Below, piece by piece: positions 54,945-64,000 of a stretch of DNA of 64,000 nucleotides. The position numbers and the translations under genes are program-made. Position 1 is the first letter of the stretch. The number at the start of each line of letters is the position of its first letter. The notes beneath the pieces were generated by a model, which did not search any database, was not told where the DNA came from, and saw only the letters and a program-made list of their open reading frames with translations. This DNA comes from Streptomyces sp. NBC_01217 (lineage in GTDB: Bacteria; Actinomycetota; Actinomycetes; Streptomycetales; Streptomycetaceae): NCBI RefSeq assembly GCF_035994185.1, contig NZ_CP108538.1:7939501-8003500 (forward strand). The letters run 5' to 3'.

Positions 54945-55508
54945 ATGTCTGAAACCGACTGTCTGGCCGAGGGACGGCGCACGGCGATCCGCCCCTACGC
55001 CCAGACGGATGCCGAAGAGTTCACCACCCGGGCGAGGGAGAGCAGGGGCATCCACCGCCCCTGGCTCTTCCCGCCCGAGGACGCCCCCGCGTACGCCGCC
55101 TACGCGGGCCGGCTGATCGAGGACCCCACGAAGACGGGCTTCCTGGTCTGCGAACGCGGGAGCGGCAGCGGTGAGGGCGCGGCCGGTGACCGGATCGCGG
55201 GGTTCATCAACATCAACAACATCGTCCGCGGCGGGTTCCGGTGCGGGGCGCTCGGATACGGGGCCTTCGCCCATGCGACGGGGCGCGGCCTGATGAGCGA
55301 GGGGCTGGGCCTGGTCCTGCGGTACGCGTTCGGGCCGCTCGGCCTGCACCGCCTGGAAGCCAACATCCAGCCCGCCAACGAGGGTTCGCTCGCCCTCGTC
55401 AAACGGGCCGGATTCCGCCTCGAAGGGCTCTCGCCGGACTTCCTCTTCATCGACGGAGCCTGGCGCGACCACGAGCGGTGGGCGATCACGGCCGAGATGC
55501 TCCGCTAG
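54945..55508 (+). CDS. GNAT-family acetyltransferase (RimJ-like)
   Basis: 187 residues. The GNAT core has FININNIVRGGFRCGALGYGAFAHATGRGLMSEGLGLVLRYAF for acetyl-CoA binding and LEANIQPANEGSLALVKRAGF, typical of the RimI/RimJ/RimL group that modifies protein N-termini or small amines. Its last 4 nt overlap the convergent amidase gene. Confidence 0.9.
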   Translation: MSETDCLAEGRRTAIRPYAQTDAEEFTTRARESRGIHRPWLFPPEDAPAYAAYAGRLIEDPTKTGFLVCERGSGSGEGAAGDRIAGFININNIVRGGFRCGALGYGAFAHATGRGLMSEGLGLVLRYAFGPLGLHRLEANIQPANEGSLALVKRAGFRLEGLSPDFLFIDGAWRDHERWAITAEMLR

Positions 55509-56230
55509 GACCTGTCCGCGCCCAGGGCCGTGGACACCACGGCGCCGGGCTCCTGTCCGGCCTGCAGGGCCGGGGTTCCGTCCGGCGCCCAGAAGCCGGA
55601 TCCGCCCGACGTGAGGGCGTACACCCCGCTCGGACCCGCCGAGGTGGCCAGCACCGCCCACACGCCGTGGTCGCGCGCCACCCTGCCCATGTGCCCGTCG
55701 CGCCGGGCGGCCTGCCCGGGCCCCGGGCCGTACAGCGTGCTCGCCGCATACACGTCGATGCCCAGCGCGGCGGTGGCGGCGGCATGCTCGGGAACGGCGG
55801 CGTCGTAACAGACCGCGAGCCCGAGCCGCAGGCCGTCGACCACCAGGACCTCGGGCTTCTCTCCCGGGGTGAAGCGGTTCACCTCCTCGCCGTGCAGCCA
55901 CATCTTGCGGTAGACGACGCTCGCGCCCTCGCCCGTGACGGCCAGGGTGGCGATGTACTCACGCCCGTCCGCATCACCCACCGGCGCCCCGACCAGCGCC
56001 GTCGCCCTCGCCTCGCGGCACGCAGTGACGACGGGACCGAGGCGGGGGTCGCCGGGGGACACGGCCGGGGCGGCCAGGTCGTATCCCGTGAGCGACAGTT
56101 CCGGAAAGACGACCAGCCGCGCCCCGGACCGGCCGATCGCCTCCGCGTGGATGACGGCGTTGGCGGCGACATCGAGATGTACACAGTCGGGCTGGGCGAC
56201 AGCGACGGCGACGGTGAGCGGTGCGGTCAC
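55505..56230 (-). CDS. Carbon-nitrogen hydrolase (nitrilase superfamily)
   Basis: 241 residues from GTG 56230. The Glu-Lys-Cys triad is visible in VVFPELSLTGYD, VYRKMWLHGEE and LAVCYDAAVPE. The enzymes hydrolyse amides or related C-N bonds; the substrate is not predictable. Slightly shorter than typical members (about 260-280). Confidence 0.88.
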   Translation of the reverse strand: MTAPLTVAVAVAQPDCVHLDVAANAVIHAEAIGRSGARLVVFPELSLTGYDLAAPAVSPGDPRLGPVVTACREARATALVGAPVGDADGREYIATLAVTGEGASVVYRKMWLHGEEVNRFTPGEKPEVLVVDGLRLGLAVCYDAAVPEHAAATAALGIDVYAASTLYGPGPGQAARRDGHMGRVARDHGVWAVLATSAGPSGVYALTSGGSGFWAPDGTPALQAGQEPGAVVSTALGADRS

Positions 56231-56752
56231 GGGCTACTCCGGATCAACCGGTCGGCCGGGTGTTCCGGGGGCAGCCCGGGAGACACCGCAGGTCACCGAC
56301 GCGAACAAGGCGACGACCAGCTTATCGACCGCATGCTCACAGCAGCCCGTGTGGGCGGCCTCTCGCAGGGGGAGCGGCGGGCGCAGCTGCCCGATGTGGG
56401 GTATCGGGGTGTCCGCTGAAGCGTCGAGTGCACCCCAGTGGCCCACCCAGGGTTGGGCAAGTCTTTGCCGGTGGCTGATTCGGCCCGTCTTCCCGGCCCG
56501 CGGGCCGCTCCCGTACGGGTTGCGGGGCGCTGCAGTGCGTATAGGAAAGGGAAAGCGGCGGCTGAAATCACGAGGGGCGACCTGCGTCTATGTAACGCCC
56601 GTGTTGACCGTACGCAATCGCAGGCACAGGCTCGTTATATAGCTGCAAAATACAACTGGTTCTGCCGGGCCCTCGACCTCGGCGCCCCGCCCACAGGACG
56701 GCACCGTGCGTACGACCACTTCTCCGGCCGGGACCCGATCTGGAGGACGCGT
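56231..56752. other. 522-bp region upstream of asnB
   Basis: No supported gene. A plus-strand frame ends at 56419 with a coding-like tail (DDQLIDRMLTAARVGGLSQG) but has no start, which may be a gene remnant. Positions 56520-56660 are AT-richer (for example GTTATATAGCTGC) and probably hold the asnB promoter. Confidence 0.5.
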
Positions 56753-58600
56753 ATGTGTGGCATCGTCGGCTGGGTCTCCTTCGACAGTGATCTGTGGGCA
56801 ACCGAGGCGGTCACGACGCTGGACGCGATGACGGAGACCATGGCCTGCCGGGGGCCCGACGACCGGGGGACCTGGATCGCCCCGCACGCGGGGCTCGGAC
56901 ACCGCCGGCTCGCGGTCATCGACCTGCCCGGCGGGCGCCAGCCCATGAGCGTCAAGACGCCCGAGGGGGACGTCGCCCTCGTCTACTCCGGTGAGGCGTA
57001 CAACTTCACCGAACTCCGTACCGAGCTGACCGCCCGCGGGCACCGCTTCGTCACCGACTCGGACACCGAGGTCGTGCTGCACGGCTATCTGGAGTGGGGC
57101 GAGTCGGTCGCCGAACGGCTCAACGGCATGTACGCCTTCGCTCTCTGGGACAGCCGCCACGACAAGCTCGTCATGATCCGCGACCGGATGGGGGTCAAGC
57201 CCCTCTACTACTGGCCGACGCCCGACGGAGTGCTCTTCGGCTCGGAGCCCAAGGCGATCTTCGCCAATCCGGTGGCCCGGCCCCGGGTCGCCCTCGACGG
57301 GCTCCGGGAACTGTTCGCCCTGGTCAAGAGCCCCGGCCACGCCGTGTGGGACGGCATGTACGAGGTGGAGCCCGGCACGGTCGTCACCGTGGACCGCGGG
57401 GGTCTGCGCCGGCACGTCTACTGGCGGCTGGAGACCCGCCCGCACACCGACGACCGGGACGCCTCGATCGCCCGCGTACGGTCACTGCTCGACGACATCG
57501 TGTCCCGTCAACTGGTCTCCGACGTACCCCGCTGCGTCCTGCTCTCCGGCGGTCTCGACTCGTCCGCGGTCACCCTGCTCGCCGCCCGGCAGCTCGCCCG
57601 GAGCGGCGAGAAGGTCCGCACCTTCGCCGTCGACTTCGTCGGACGTACCGAGCACTTCGTCGCCGACGCACTGCGCACCACCCCCGACACGCCGTTCGTG
57701 CACGACGTGGCCGACCGCGCGGGCACCCTCCACCGCGACATCGTGCTCGACCCGGACGCCCTCGCCGACCCCGAGGTGCGCGCCCGGATGATCCGGGCCC
57801 GGGACATCCCCATGGGCCTCGGCGACATGGACGCCTCGCTCTATCTGCTCTTCCGGGCCATCCGCGAACACTCGACCGTCGCGCTGTCCGGCGAGTCGGC
57901 CGACGAGGTCTTCGGCGGCTACCTCCAGTTCTTCGACGAGGAGGCCCGCAGCGCCGACACCTTCCCCTGGCTGGTGCGGTTCGCCGAGCGCTTCGGCGAG
58001 GACGCGGGCATGCTCCGCGACGACGTGAACCAGGCCCTCGGCCTGGAGGGATACATCCGCGACAGCTACGAATCCGCCGTCGCCGGCATCGAACGGCTCA
58101 CCGGCGAGAGCGATTTCGAGTACCGCATGCGCAGGATCTGCCACCTCCACCTGACCCGGTTCGTGCGCATCCTGCTCGACCGAAAGGACCGCGCGAGCAT
58201 GGCCGTCGGCCTGGAGGTCCGGGTGCCGTTCTGCGACCACCGGCTCGTCGAGTACGTCTACAACGCCCCCTGGGCCCTGAAGTCCTTCGACGGCAGGGAG
58301 AAGAGCCTGCTGCGCGAGGCCACCGCGGACCTGCTTCCCCGGTCCGTGTACGAGCGGACCAAGACCCCCTATCCGTCGACCCAGGACCCGAAGTACGCCG
58401 TCGCCCTCCAGGGGTACGCCCACGACCTGCTCGCGCGCCCGGACCACCGGGTCTTCGACCTCATCGACCGTGCCCGGCTGCAACGGGTGGCCGACCACGA
58501 CGTCCCCCGGATCACCTCGGCCTCCCGCCGCGGTCTGGAACGCACCCTGGACCTCGCGATGTGGCTCGACATGTACGAACCGGAGGTGGACCTCGGCTGA
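56753..58600 (+). CDS. asnB: Asparagine synthase (glutamine-hydrolysing)
   Basis: 615 residues from ATG 56753 with CTGGAGG as RBS. Cys2 (MCGIVGW) is the glutaminase nucleophile; RRLAVIDL and SGEAYNF line that site. The synthetase half has the ATP-binding SGGLDSS near residue 265 and LSGESADEVFGGY. It converts aspartate, glutamine and ATP to asparagine. Several paralogues are usual in Streptomyces; none of the neighbours suggests a secondary-metabolite role. Confidence 0.93.
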   Translation: MCGIVGWVSFDSDLWATEAVTTLDAMTETMACRGPDDRGTWIAPHAGLGHRRLAVIDLPGGRQPMSVKTPEGDVALVYSGEAYNFTELRTELTARGHRFVTDSDTEVVLHGYLEWGESVAERLNGMYAFALWDSRHDKLVMIRDRMGVKPLYYWPTPDGVLFGSEPKAIFANPVARPRVALDGLRELFALVKSPGHAVWDGMYEVEPGTVVTVDRGGLRRHVYWRLETRPHTDDRDASIARVRSLLDDIVSRQLVSDVPRCVLLSGGLDSSAVTLLAARQLARSGEKVRTFAVDFVGRTEHFVADALRTTPDTPFVHDVADRAGTLHRDIVLDPDALADPEVRARMIRARDIPMGLGDMDASLYLLFRAIREHSTVALSGESADEVFGGYLQFFDEEARSADTFPWLVRFAERFGEDAGMLRDDVNQALGLEGYIRDSYESAVAGIERLTGESDFEYRMRRICHLHLTRFVRILLDRKDRASMAVGLEVRVPFCDHRLVEYVYNAPWALKSFDGREKSLLREATADLLPRSVYERTKTPYPSTQDPKYAVALQGYAHDLLARPDHRVFDLIDRARLQRVADHDVPRITSASRRGLERTLDLAMWLDMYEPEVDLG

Positions 58601-58625
58601 GCGGGCTCCCACCGAACAAGCCCTG

Positions 58626-58643
58626 CTCGGCTCCTTTGCCGAG
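58626..58643. terminator. Hairpin between convergent asnB and APC permease genes
   Basis: CTCGGC (58626-58631) pairs with GCCGAG (58638-58643) around TCCTTT, 26 nt beyond the asnB stop. Short but well placed. Confidence 0.5.
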
Positions 58644-58660
58644 TCCGTGCCTCGTCCGGC

Positions 58661-60616
58661 TCAGCCGACGTGGACACGCGGCCGGCGGGTTCGATTCGGT
58701 TCGGCCTCGCGCAGGACTTCGCGGGTGACGGGGGCGACCTCGCCCTGGCCGAAGAGGAAGAAGCGGAGGAAGTTGGTGAAGGGGTTGCCCTCGGTCCACT
58801 CGAAGTAGATGTGCGGGGTGCAGCCGGTGGTGTCGCGGACGTGAAGGAGCAGGGCGGCGAGGGCGTTGGGGACGGAGGAGCTCTCCAGGGTCAGGACGCG
58901 GTAGCGGCCGTGCAGGACTTCGCCGCGTACGTTCAGGCCCGCTTCGAACTCCGAGGGGTCGAGGACGGTGACCTCGACGAAGACGAAGTCCTCCGGGGTC
59001 GGGACGTCGTTGTCCTGACGGATCTGCTCGATCTTGTGGCGGTACTCGGCGATGTCGCGGTTGTCGGGCTCATTGGCGATGAACCGGATCCTGCGGCTGG
59101 CGACATCCCGCACGAAGCGCTCTGCCATGCCGTCCATGGTCACGCTGGTGACCCGGAGTTCGAAGGCGCGGGCGAGTCGTGAAAGCAGTGAGACGAGGAT
59201 GATCCCGGCGATGAAGCAGGCACCGATCTTCACGCCGTCGGGGCGCTCGATGACGTTCACGACGGTGGTGTAGAGGAAGATCGCCGAGATGACGGCGAAG
59301 GCGATGGTCCAGTTGCGCTGGCCCGCCTTGCGCGCGGCGATGGTGACGGCGATGGCGGCGGAGCTGATCAGCACGAGGACGCCGGTGGCGTAGGCGCCAC
59401 CCTGGGCGTCGACGTCGGCGTCGAAGATCCATGTGACCAGGAATGCCACCAGGGTGAACACGATCACCATCGGGCGCACGGCGCGCGCCCAGTGCGGGGC
59501 CATGCCGTACCGGGGCAGGTAGCGCGGCATCAGGTTGAGCAGACCGGCCATGGCGGAGGCGCCGGCGAACCACAGGATGGCGATGGTGGAGACGTCGTAG
59601 ACCGTGCCGAAGATGTTTCCGAGGTACTCGTGTGCCAGATATGCCAGTGCGCGGCCGTTGGCCTGGCCGCCCGACTCGAACTCCTTCTCCGGGATGAGCA
59701 CGGTGGTGATGAAGCTCGTGGCGATAAGGAACACGCTCATGATCACCGCAGCGGTGGTCAGCAGCTTCTTCGTGCCCCGGATACGGCCGGTGGGCTTCTC
59801 CTCGGTGTCCTCGGGGTCGCCTTCGACGTGCGGCATGACCGCCACGCCGGTCTCGAAGCCGGACAGGCCGAGCGCGAGCTTCGGGAAGACCAGCAGAGAC
59901 ACTCCGATCATGGCGAAAACGTTTCCGTGCTCGGCGGTCAGGGCCGTCGACCAGTCGGTGATCACGTGCCCTTCCGTGATCACGTGCCAGAGCCCCGCCA
60001 CCGTGACCACGACGTTGAGCGCCAGGTAGATCCCCACCAGCACGACCGCGACGCCGATCGCCTCCAGGAAGCCCTTGAGGAACACCGCGCCCAGCAGCGC
60101 CACGAGAATGAGTGTGATCAGCATCTGCTTGTCGTACAGCGCATCGGTCAGGTGCGGGTTCTCCACCAGGTGGGTGGAGGCGTCCGCCGCCGACAGCGTG
60201 ATGGTGATCAGGAAGTCGGTGGCAGCGAAGCCGAGCAGCGTCAGGACGAACAGCTTGCCCTTCCAGAACGACAGCAGCCGCTCCAGCATCGCGATCGAGC
60301 CCTCGCCGCGCGGGCTCTCCTCGGCCACCCGCCGGTAGACCGGCAGCGCGCCCGCCAAAGTGACGATCACGAGCACGACAGTGGCGACAGGCGACAGCAG
60401 CCCGGCGGCCAGGGCGGCGATACCGGGCTGGTAGCCCAGGGTGGAGAAGTAGTCGACACCGGTCAGGCACATCACCCGCCACCATCGCTGCCCCTTGTGC
60501 ACAGGCTGCGACGGCGGGGCATGTGGCTTCTGCCGGCTGCCCTTGCCCATGTCGGACAGCCCTTCCAGCATCCATGCCTGCAATCGGCTGGTACGGGCGT
60601 GTTCGGTGGTGGCCAT
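58661..60616 (-). CDS. APC-superfamily permease with cytoplasmic C-terminal domain
   Basis: 651 residues from ATG 60616 with GGGGAG as RBS. Helix 1 contains [20 protein letters not shown], the broken-helix substrate site of APC transporters; about 12 helices extend to residue 480. The last 170 residues are soluble (for example [26 protein letters not shown]). Amino acid transport is the default, but the size, cytoplasmic tail and position next to kdpB recall KUP/KimA-type potassium uptake proteins. Undecided. Confidence 0.85.
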   Translation of the reverse strand: MATTEHARTSRLQAWMLEGLSDMGKGSRQKPHAPPSQPVHKGQRWWRVMCLTGVDYFSTLGYQPGIAALAAGLLSPVATVVLVIVTLAGALPVYRRVAEESPRGEGSIAMLERLLSFWKGKLFVLTLLGFAATDFLITITLSAADASTHLVENPHLTDALYDKQMLITLILVALLGAVFLKGFLEAIGVAVVLVGIYLALNVVVTVAGLWHVITEGHVITDWSTALTAEHGNVFAMIGVSLLVFPKLALGLSGFETGVAVMPHVEGDPEDTEEKPTGRIRGTKKLLTTAAVIMSVFLIATSFITTVLIPEKEFESGGQANGRALAYLAHEYLGNIFGTVYDVSTIAILWFAGASAMAGLLNLMPRYLPRYGMAPHWARAVRPMVIVFTLVAFLVTWIFDADVDAQGGAYATGVLVLISSAAIAVTIAARKAGQRNWTIAFAVISAIFLYTTVVNVIERPDGVKIGACFIAGIILVSLLSRLARAFELRVTSVTMDGMAERFVRDVASRRIRFIANEPDNRDIAEYRHKIEQIRQDNDVPTPEDFVFVEVTVLDPSEFEAGLNVRGEVLHGRYRVLTLESSSVPNALAALLLHVRDTTGCTPHIYFEWTEGNPFTNFLRFFLFGQGEVAPVTREVLREAEPNRTRRPRVHVG

Positions 60617-60876
60617 CTGCGGGCTCCCCTGACGTGCTGCGCGGCGTGCGGATCCGGCCATCTCGCGGACGGCGGGGCCAGCGTATGCAAACAGTGATCC
60701 ACAGGCCCAGAGTGGCGCGCACGCTGAGAGGAACGTCTCCGTTCGTCCTTGCCGCTCCCAGCCGTGACCGGAGGCGGCGAGGCCCCGGCCGTCGCTCCAA
60801 CTGGTCCGGATCCGGGCCGCGTCAGCGCCGATGCGCGACTGGTCGATGAGGAGCCGCTCGCTGACGAGTACGTGCC

Positions 60877-63030
60877 TCAGCCCAGCCCCGGCACGCCTGA
60901 GATGAGCAGATCGATCAGTTTGATGCCGGCGAAGGGGAGGACGAGCCCGCCGAGTCCGTACAGCATGAGGTTGCGGCGCAGCAGGTCGTGTGCGGACGAC
61001 GGCGTGTAGCGAACGCCCCGCAGTGCGAGGGGGATCAGGGCGACGATGATGAGCGCGTTGAAGATGATCGCCGAGGCGATCGCGGACTTCGGGCTGTGCA
61101 GACCCATGACGTTGAGCGACTCCAGGCCGGGATAGACCGCCGCGAACATCGCCGGGATGATCGCGAAGTACTTCGCGACGTCATTCGTGATGGAGAACGT
61201 CGTCAGCGCGCCCCGGGTGATGAGGAGTTGCTTGCCGACCTCCACGATCTCGATGAGCTTGGTCGGGTCGGAGTCGAGGTCGACCATGTTGCCGGCCTCC
61301 TTGGCGGCCGACGTCCCCGTGTTCATCGCGACACCCACGTCCGCCTGCGCCAAGGCCGGTGCGTCGTTCGTGCCGTCACCGGTCATCGCGACGAGCTTGC
61401 CGGCCTCCTGCTCCCGCTTGATCAGTGCGAGCTTGTCCTCGGGGGTCGCCTCGGCCAGGTAATCGTCCACGCCCGCCTCTTCGGCGATGGCGCGGGCGGT
61501 GAGCGGGTTGTCGCCCGTGATCATCACTGTGCGGATGCCCATGCGGCGCAGTTCGGCGAAGCGTTCGCGGATGCCGTCCTTGACGACGTCCTTGAGGTGG
61601 ATCAGGCCCAGCACGCGCGGGCCGTCCCAGTCGTGCACGGCCACCAGCAGGGGAGTGCCGCCGGAGGTCGCCACAGAGTCGGCGAACCGACGAGCCTCGG
61701 GCGGGACTTGGCCGCCGTACATCTCCACCCATTCGACGACCTGTTGGGCGGCGCCCTTGCGGATGGCGCACACCGCGCCGTTGTCCCAGCACAGGTCGAC
61801 GCCGCTCATTCGGGTCTGGGCGGTGAACTTCACCCATCGCGCGTGGCTCAGCTCGCCTTCGGCGGGGGCGCGCAGCCCGTACCGGGTCTTCGCCAGTACG
61901 ACGACGGAGCGGCCCTCGGGTGTCTCGTCGGCCAGGGACGACAGCTGTGCGGCGTCGGCGAGTTGGGCCTCGGCGATGCCGGGCAGCGGGACGAAGGCGG
62001 CCGCCTCGCGGTTGCCGAGGGTGATGGTGCCGGTCTTGTCCAGGAGCAGGGTGTTGATGTCGCCGGCGGCCTCGACCGCGCGGCCCGACATGGCGAGGAC
62101 GTTGCGCTGAACGAGACGGTCCATGCCCGCGATACCGATCGCGGACAGCAGCGCGCCGATCGTCGTGGGGATGAGGGTGACCAGGAGGGCGACCAGCACG
62201 GTGGTGGACTGGGCGGCGCCGGCGTGGTCGGCCATCGGCTGGAGTGTGACGACGACCAGGATGAAGACGATGGTCAGCGCGGCCAGCAGGATGTTCAGCG
62301 CTATCTCGTTCGGGGTCTTCTGGCGGGAGGCGCCTTCGACGAGCGCGATCATGCGATCCAGGAAGGAGTGACCGGGGCGGGCGCTGACGCGGACCACGAT
62401 CCGGTCCGACAGCACCGTCGTGCCGCCGGTGACGCCGCTGCGGTCGCCGCCGGACTCCCTTATGACGGGCGCCGACTCGCCGGTGACGGCGGATTCGTCG
62501 ACCGCCGCGACGCCTTCGATGACGTCGCCGTCGGCGGGGATCAGCTCGCCCGCCTCGACCAGGACTACGTCGAGCGGCCTGAGGTCGGTGGCGGCCACCG
62601 CCTCCGTCTCGGCGTGCCGCACATCGGTGCTGTAGCTCCAGTGGCGCAGGCGCAGCGCGACGGTGTCGGTGCGGGCCTTGCGCAGCGACTCGGCCTGCGC
62701 CTTGCCGCGGCCCTCGGCGACGGCCTCCGCGAGGTTCGCGAAGACCACCGTCAGCCAGAGCCAGGCGCTGATCACCCAGGTGAAGACGGCTGGGTGGAGG
62801 GCCGCGGAGAGCGTGGTCAGGACGGCTCCGACGGAGACGACGAACAGCACCGGGTTCTTGACGAGGACCCGCGGGTGCAGTTTGCGCAGCGCCTCGGGAA
62901 AGGACCGCGCGAGCTGGGCGGGCTCGAACAGCCCGCTCGGTGCGCGGCGTCCAAGACCCCCCTGCGACCCGGGCTGGGGAGTGCGCTGAGAACGGGACGG
63001 CGGGGCCTGCTGGGGAGCGGCGGGAAACAT
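60877..63030 (-). CDS. kdpB: Potassium-transporting P-type ATPase subunit B, without KdpA/KdpC
   Basis: 717 residues from ATG 63030 (AAGG RBS); GTG 63066 would add 12. Motifs: [23 protein letters not shown], phosphorylated Asp in [18 protein letters not shown] in the actuator domain, and [19 protein letters not shown]. It is the catalytic subunit of the Kdp K+ pump. The pump needs KdpA (K+ channel) and KdpC, yet neither is present on either side; the neighbours are a Na+/H+ antiporter and an APC permease. The N-terminal 45 residues are a Pro/Gln-rich extension. Confidence 0.93.
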   Translation of the reverse strand: MFPAAPQQAPPSRSQRTPQPGSQGGLGRRAPSGLFEPAQLARSFPEALRKLHPRVLVKNPVLFVVSVGAVLTTLSAALHPAVFTWVISAWLWLTVVFANLAEAVAEGRGKAQAESLRKARTDTVALRLRHWSYSTDVRHAETEAVAATDLRPLDVVLVEAGELIPADGDVIEGVAAVDESAVTGESAPVIRESGGDRSGVTGGTTVLSDRIVVRVSARPGHSFLDRMIALVEGASRQKTPNEIALNILLAALTIVFILVVVTLQPMADHAGAAQSTTVLVALLVTLIPTTIGALLSAIGIAGMDRLVQRNVLAMSGRAVEAAGDINTLLLDKTGTITLGNREAAAFVPLPGIAEAQLADAAQLSSLADETPEGRSVVVLAKTRYGLRAPAEGELSHARWVKFTAQTRMSGVDLCWDNGAVCAIRKGAAQQVVEWVEMYGGQVPPEARRFADSVATSGGTPLLVAVHDWDGPRVLGLIHLKDVVKDGIRERFAELRRMGIRTVMITGDNPLTARAIAEEAGVDDYLAEATPEDKLALIKREQEAGKLVAMTGDGTNDAPALAQADVGVAMNTGTSAAKEAGNMVDLDSDPTKLIEIVEVGKQLLITRGALTTFSITNDVAKYFAIIPAMFAAVYPGLESLNVMGLHSPKSAIASAIIFNALIIVALIPLALRGVRYTPSSAHDLLRRNLMLYGLGGLVLPFAGIKLIDLLISGVPGLG

Positions 63031-63421
63031 GGGGACCTTCGTGCCTCGGTGGGGAACCGCGCCCACGCGCAGGGCGGCGCGTCGGCGACCGGTTGGGCTG
63101 ACAGAGCGAGTGGTGGCCGGCCGCCCCCGGCACCGCAGTGCTGGTCACGGGCATGGGAGCACCCCATGGGTGCTCCCCGGAGGAGAGCCGCCATGCCACT
63201 GACGTCCGCGTGCCTCTCCGGCGGCCGAGGGGAAATCTAGCCCGGCCGGATGCCCGAACTGCGCCGTTCAGCGTGGTATTTGCGCCTCTCTTACGGCTCT
63301 TCGGGCGGCCGCATAAGAGCATCGTCAAGATTGGCTGAGAGGGCATCAGGGAGTCGCGGGCCGGGCAGCCCAGGGCGTCGCCCTTCCGGGCCTCGGAAGC
63401 GGATGTGCGCTCGCATTCCCA
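63031..63421. other. Region between kdpB and the Na+/H+ antiporter gene
   Basis: 391 bp without a supported gene. It contains the hairpin at 63155-63177 and AT-richer stretches around 63270-63340 that may hold the kdpB promoter. Confidence 0.55.
63155..63177. terminator. 10-bp stem hairpin in the kdpB leader
   Basis: GGGAGCACCC (63155-63164) and GGGTGCTCCC (63168-63177) form a perfect stem with a 3-nt loop (cat), 125 nt upstream of kdpB. It could end the antiporter transcript or act as an attenuator in the kdpB leader. Confidence 0.6.
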
Positions 63422-64000
63422 CTAGGCGTCCGCGAGGCGCGCCTCCTCCAGGTCCAGTGAGCGTTGCAGCCGGCGGCGGGTCGTGTCGCTTATGCGGTGC
63501 TCGTCGTAGAGGCGCTGGAGCTCGGCCCCCTCCACGTCGATCAGGTCGCGGCGCAACTGGCGGAAGGTGAGTTCGGCGGACTCCGTGGGGGTCCCGCCGC
63601 CGTTTTCCTGCGCGAGCCGGTCGCGGGCGTGATCGAGCCGGGCCGTCAGGCCGCGGCGGAGGCGGTCCAGGACGACGTCCGGGACGGCTTCCAGGTCCGA
63701 GATCTCCTCCAGGCGGCTCAGCCCCGCCGTCGCCAGGCTGCAGCGGGCCTCGGCCTCCTCCCGCTCCGTGTGGTCGGGTTCCAGGGCGATGCCGGAGCGG
63801 CGGACGACCGAGGAGAGGGAGAAGCCCTGAACGACGAGGGTGGCGACCACGACCGAAGTGGTGAGAACGAGGACGAGGGGCCGTTCCGAGAGCGTGACCC
63901 CCGCCTTTGTGGTCACCGGGATGGACAGGGCGGCGGCCAGCGGTACGACACCCCGGGTGCCGGCCCAGGTCAGCACCACCGGCACTCGCCAGTTCATGCG
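63422..64000 (-). CDS. Na+/H+ antiporter of the NhaP/CPA1 type (5' part outside window)
   Basis: The frame is open to the window edge, so only the C-terminal 192 or so residues are seen. The segment TWAGTRGVVPLAAALSIP is the conserved late helix of CPA1 antiporters. One more helix and a cytoplasmic tail of about 120 residues with heptad-like charged helices follow. It exchanges Na+ or K+ for H+ across the membrane. The stop is TAG at 63424-63422. Confidence 0.9.
   Translation of the reverse strand, partial: RMNWRVPVVLTWAGTRGVVPLAAALSIPVTTKAGVTLSERPLVLVLTTSVVVATLVVQGFSLSSVVRRSGIALEPDHTEREEAEARCSLATAGLSRLEEISDLEAVPDVVLDRLRRGLTARLDHARDRLAQENGGGTPTESAELTFRQLRRDLIDVEGAELQRLYDEHRISDTTRRRLQRSLDLEEARLADA

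Noticed and set aside
56234..56446. 70-residue minus-strand ORF upstream of asnB
   Set aside because: GTG start without RBS, no recognisable features, and likely chance.
54945..58600. GNAT, amidase and asnB considered as part of a natural-product cluster
   Set aside because: No synthase, carrier protein or resistance gene nearby; the genes are convergent or separated and look like ordinary metabolism.
60617..60876. Search for a kdpC remnant between kdpB and the APC permease
   Set aside because: One frame is open across the gap, but no KdpC motif is visible and the space is far too short for the gene.
62817..63194. Minus-strand ORF covering the kdpB N-terminus and leader hairpin
   Set aside because: Runs out of frame into kdpB, has no suitably spaced RBS, and has low-complexity sequence.

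Overview
The window is chromosomal DNA of a high-GC actinomycete, almost certainly a Streptomyces. Evidence: strong G/C preference at third codon positions, frequent GTG starts, 1-4 bp ATGA/GTGA gene overlaps, SpoIIE-type phosphatases, and the block ada/ogt - sirtuin - pssA/psd - ethylmalonyl-CoA operon typical of that genus. No rRNA, tRNA, phage or CRISPR was recognised. One IS30-family element is present.

Layout. (1) 1-8120, zinc and cell surface: three proteins carrying the actinobacterial surface-repeat domain (one with a sortase signal), a metal-binding lipoprotein with such a domain inserted, and an ABC ATPase and permease form one operon. Facing it are a cysteine-free L32 gene plus a COG0523 GTPase, and a secreted single-repeat protein; each has a Zur-like palindrome upstream. 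(2) 8212-18565: Ada/AlkA and Ogt alkylation repair, a TMEM165-family transporter behind a yybP-ykoY-like riboswitch, a methyltransferase, sirtuin, secreted protein, NUDIX hydrolase, glycerate kinase, SRPBCC protein, and a MASE1/PP2C pair. (3) 18688-20139: an IS30-family element lying inside a terminator hairpin. (4) 20192-32085: pssA-psd phospholipid genes, then the ethylmalonyl-CoA operon ccr-ecm-mcl-mch-mcd, a GNAT protein, a TetR regulator and a duplicated 3-hydroxyacyl-CoA dehydrogenase. (5) 32430-43154: a HEAT-like protein, GNAT, secreted tripeptidyl aminopeptidase, a radical SAM protein under a LexA-type box, SRPBCC, an MFS exporter with beta-sandwich repeats, a PAS-GAF-PP2C-HATPase regulator, a 20-residue Cys-rich ORF and a methyltransferase. 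(6) 43174-47605: a LysR/aldo-keto reductase divergent pair and an ABC-2 exporter operon with its YtrA-type GntR regulator. (7) 47823-54914: a four-peptidase operon (M55, M20, S9, S66) and a secreted hydrolase. (8) 54945-64000: GNAT, nitrilase-family amidase, asnB, an APC permease, an orphan kdpB, and the 3' part of a Na+/H+ antiporter.

How the genes work together. Region 1 looks like a zinc-starvation response: uptake, zinc-free ribosomal protein, metallochaperone-type GTPase and wall-anchored proteins. Region 4 carries acetyl-CoA assimilation through ethylmalonyl-CoA. The M55-M20-S9-S66 operon looks dedicated to breaking down peptides that contain D-amino acids, possibly from the cell wall. 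The most unusual items are the apparently circularly permuted surface domain inside the metal-binding protein, the SOS box on the radical SAM gene, the IS-split terminator, the KdpB without KdpA/KdpC, and the unannotated Cys-rich ORF.
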